Shown here one piece after another: positions 60,735 through 64,000 of a stretch of 64,000 bases of DNA. Position 1 is the stretch's first letter. Every line of letters begins with the position of its first letter. Both the position numbers and the translations under genes were made by a program. Source of the DNA: Phaeodactylibacter xiamenensis (lineage in GTDB: Bacteria > Bacteroidota > Bacteroidia > Chitinophagales > Saprospiraceae); assembly GCF_000759025.1 (NCBI RefSeq), contig NZ_JPOS01000077.1, positions 1-64,000 of the forward strand. Reading direction: 5' to 3'. The notes under the pieces were generated by a model that worked only from the letters and a program-made list of their open reading frames with translations, made no database searches and had not been told where the DNA came from.

Positions 60735-63700
60735 CATGTCGATCCGCGATATACTCCAGCAAAGAATTCTAGTCATTGACGGTGCTATGGGCACTATGAT
60801 TCAGCAGTACCAACTTAAGGAAGCTGACTACCGTGGCCAGCGATTTGCAGACTGGCCCCGGGATATTCAGGGGAACAACGATATTTTGTCCATTACCCAG
60901 CCCCAAATCATAGAGGCGATCCACAAGGCTTACCTGGAAGCCGGAGCGGACATCATTGAAACCAATACTTTCAGCGGTACCCGTATTGCCCAGGCCGACT
61001 ATGGTATGGAGGAATACGCCTACGAGATCAACCTCAAGGCGGCGCAGGCTGCCCGCAGGGCTGCCGATGAATTTACGGCTAAAAACCCGGAGCGCCCCCG
61101 GTTTGTCGCTGGTGCTATAGGGCCGACTAACCGCACGGCCTCGCTATCTCCTGATGTTAACGACCCCGGCTACCGGGCGGTTACCTTCGATGAGCTGCGG
61201 GACAATTACTACGAGCAGGCCAAAGGCCTTATGGATGGCGGAGCCGACCTCTTCCTCATCGAAACCGTTTTCGATACGCTCAATGCCAAAGCGGCTCTCT
61301 TTGCTATTGACTTGTTGCATGAGGAACGGGGCAGGGAACTGCCTGTCATGGTGTCGGGTACGATTACGGATGCCAGCGGAAGAACGCTATCAGGCCAAAC
61401 TGCTGAGGCGTTCTGGATTTCCGTCAGCCACATGCCGCTGCTTAGTGTGGGGCTGAATTGTGCGTTGGGTGCACAGGAAATGCGCCCGCATATTGAGGCG
61501 CTTTCCGATATGGCCGATTGCTTCATTAGTGCTTATCCCAATGCCGGCCTGCCCAATGAATTTGGAGAATACGACCAGGAACCGGAAGAAATGAAAAAAT
61601 ACATCCGGGATTTTGCGGAGAGTGGCTTCGTCAATATCATTGGGGGGTGCTGTGGGACTACCCCTGAGCATATTCAGCTCATGGCTGAGGCTGTAGCCGG
61701 TTTACCTCCGCGCCAGGTCTCCCCATCTCCGGAATACACCCTGCTTAGCGGGCTGGAACCACTCATCATCCGCCCCGAGACCAACTTCGTTAATGTGGGA
61801 GAACGGACTAATGTCACCGGCTCCCGAAAGTTTGCACGCCTGATTAAATCCGGGGCGTATGACGAGGCTCTTTCCGTAGCCCAGCATCAGGTGGAAGGCG
61901 GAGCACAGATCATTGACGTGAATATGGATGAAGGGCTGCTGGATTCTGAAAAAGCAATGACGGATTTTCTCAACCTGGTCATGGCCGAACCTGATATTGC
62001 CAGGCTGCCCATTATGATCGACTCTTCCAAATTCTCCGTCATCGAAGCGGGGCTGAAGTGCGTTCAGGGCAAGTGCGTGGTCAATTCCATCTCCCTGAAG
62101 GAAGGGGAGGAGGCCTTTATCCAACAGGCGAAAACCGTTCGGCGCTATGGTGCCGCAACGGTCGTCATGGCTTTTGACGAAGAAGGGCAGGCCGACACCA
62201 TCGAGCGCAAGGTGGCCATTTGCGAGCGGGCCTATAACATTCTCACCCAACAGGTAGGCTTCCGTCCACAAGACATCATCTTCGATCCTAATATATTCGC
62301 AGTAGCCACTGGTATAGAGGCGCATAACGAATACGCCATTAACTTCATCGAAGCCACCCGTCTGATCAAGAAGCGCTGCCCGGGCGCAAAGGTCAGCGGT
62401 GGAGTAAGTAATATCAGTTTTTCTTTCCGGGGCAACAACGTAGTCCGGGAAGCTATGCATGCTGCATTCCTTTACCACGCTATCAAAGCGGGCATGGATA
62501 TGGGCATTGTGAATGCCGGCATGATTGAAGTATATGATGAGATACCCAGAGACCTGCTGGAACGGGTGGAAGATGTGCTTTTCAACCGAAGGGAAGATGC
62601 TACCGAGCGCCTCACCGACTTTGCCGAAAGCGTAAAGGGCGATGGCGGCCGGACCTTCAAAAAAGATACGGCCTGGCGGGAAGCGCCTCTGCACGAGCGC
62701 ATCAAACATGCCCTGGTGCGTGGCATCACCGAACACATTGAAGCGGACGCGGAGGAGGCCAGGCAACAGCTGCCTTCACCTCTTGATGTGATTGAGGGCC
62801 CGCTGATGGATGGCATGAATGTAGTGGGCGACCTCTTTGGGGAAGGTAAGATGTTCCTGCCTCAGGTGGTGAAAAGCGCCCGGGTGATGAAGAAAGCCGT
62901 GGCTTATCTTACGCCTTATATTGAAGCTCAAAAAGCAGCGGGCGAAGACCGCAGTAAAGGCAAAGTCCTGCTGGCCACCGTCAAGGGCGATGTACACGAT
63001 ATCGGTAAGAATATCGTCGGCGTGGTCCTGGGCTGCAACAATTACGACATCATCGACATGGGCGTGATGGTCCCGGCAGACAAAATACTCGCCAAGGCAA
63101 AGGAAACCGGTGCAGACATTATCGGACTGAGTGGACTGATTACGCCTTCGCTGGATGAGATGGTGCATGTGGCAAAGGAGATGGAGCGGCAGGGCTTTAC
63201 CGTGCCACTGCTGATTGGCGGGGCGACGACTTCTAAAACCCACACCGCAGTAAAAGTGGAGCCTCAGTACTCCGGCCCCGTTGTACACGTACTGGACGCC
63301 TCCCGGAGCGTATCAGTAGTCAGCAGTTTGCTCAACGAAAATGAAAGCCAACGGAGCAACTACGTGCTGGACATCCGCAAGGACTACGAACGGGTACGCG
63401 AACTGCGCGGCAACCGAAAGTCCAACAAAAAGTACCATACCCTGAAACAAGCGAGAGCGCACCGGTTGGAGCTGGATTGGGCCGCCACCCCTGCCGTTAA
63501 GCCTGCACAGCCTGGCTTGCAGGTGATCGAAGATTACAATCTTGAAGATTTAACTGAATTTATCGACTGGACGCCATTCTTCAGCAGCTGGCAGCTCAAA
63601 GGCAAGTTCCCGGCGATTTTGGAAGATGAAGTTGTAGGTATCGAAGCTCAAAAACTGTACAATGATGCCCGCAGCATGCTCCGGCAGATTATTGATGAAA

Positions 63701-64000
63701 AGTGGCTGACCGCTAAAGCTGTATTTGGGCTGTTCCCTGCTAATGTAGTGGGTGAGGAATCTGTCGCCGTATTTACCGGTGAGGATCGGAAAGAACAGCA
63801 AGCCCTGCTTCATTTTCTGCGGCAGCAGCGCCAAAAAGCACCCGGCCAGCCTAATTTGAGCCTGTCAGATTATATTCGAAAGGCGGAAGACGGGCCTGAC
63901 TATATCGGCGCTTTTGCGGTAACGGCAGGCATTGGGATCGAACCTCACATCAAGCGCTTTGAAGCGGAGCACGATGACTACCATGCCATCATGCTTAAAG
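60735..64000 (+). CDS. metH: Cobalamin-dependent methionine synthase, 3' end outside the window
   Basis: About 1088 codons are present; the reading frame is open to the edge, so the last ~140 residues are missing. Homocysteine domain about 1-330 with ATGs at [15 protein letters not shown] and zinc cysteines at about 240 (LNCALG) and 305-306 ([11 protein letters not shown]). Pterin-binding domain about 350-620 ([22 protein letters not shown]-like VNMDEG). B12 cap about 670-735, then the cobalamin-binding motif [11 protein letters not shown] (about 752-762) and the start of the SAM activation domain (about 920 on). It transfers methyl from methyl-THF to homocysteine through B12. Confidence 0.95.

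Noticed and set aside
61702-62766. A 354-residue minus-strand frame
   Set aside because: Antisense to metH, whose plus-strand frame is continuous and fully recognisable.

Overview
The window comes from a member of the Bacteroidota, most likely a Saprospiria/Lewinella-like marine bacterium. The evidence is a secreted protein with a type IX secretion (T9SS) C-terminal sorting domain and an M28 peptidase with a probable one, two large TonB-dependent receptors with carboxypeptidase-regulatory N-terminal domains, a DUF1800/DUF1501 pair, HU-CCDC81 and baeRF families typical of the phylum, and promoter boxes of the TTTG/TAnnTTTG type rather than sigma70 type. The genus is inference. No rRNA, tRNA or CRISPR array was seen.

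Layout. 1-2045: a ~139-bp tandem array split by a complete IS630-family element (TA target duplication, two transposase frames joined by a probable -1 frameshift). 2.1-4.2 kb: a YdbS/YdbT-like PH-domain membrane pair, then a degenerate palindrome-rich repeat tract. 5.1-9.6 kb: response regulator, histidine kinase and a TonB-dependent receptor, closed by a terminator. 9.7-10.9 kb: a second array of ~154-bp units, four of them identical by eye. 11-21.6 kb: a DUF2064 protein, an Oar-like receptor, and a tightly overlapping chain of two amidotransferase-fold proteins, a YnjBCD-like ABC importer, a radical SAM enzyme and an NAD(P)-binding protein. This chain is the best candidate for an undescribed system. 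21.7-23.2 kb: an ATPase-nuclease fusion.

23.3-30.6 kb (minus strand): a three-gene secretion cassette, DUF1800, then DUF1501 with a dockerin-like tail, then a 1202-residue modular T9SS adhesin-like protein with a cohesin-like N-terminus. 30.9-36.6 kb: TPR lipoprotein, baeRF protein, NhaA and an M20 dipeptidase. 36.7-42.5 kb: a complete mrpABCDEFG antiporter operon on the minus strand. 42.6-44.0 kb: a membrane adenylate cyclase. 44.1-44.4 kb: a probable small RNA or attenuator. Then recQ, a lipoprotein glycerophosphodiesterase, an M1 aminopeptidase, purU, one inverted copy of the long repeat, and an M28 peptidase.

52.0-52.9 kb: nine ~88-bp units, each able to form two hairpins, followed by a two-gene coiled-coil membrane operon. 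54.7-59.5 kb: ECF sigma factor, probable anti-sigma factor, pullulanase lipoprotein and MFS sugar transporter, which reads as an alpha-glucan utilisation locus without SusCD. The window ends with an HU/SPOR protein and the first ~1088 codons of metH, which runs off the end. NhaA and Mrp together suggest a sodium-rich or alkaline habitat. Nothing here was computed; all alignments are by eye.
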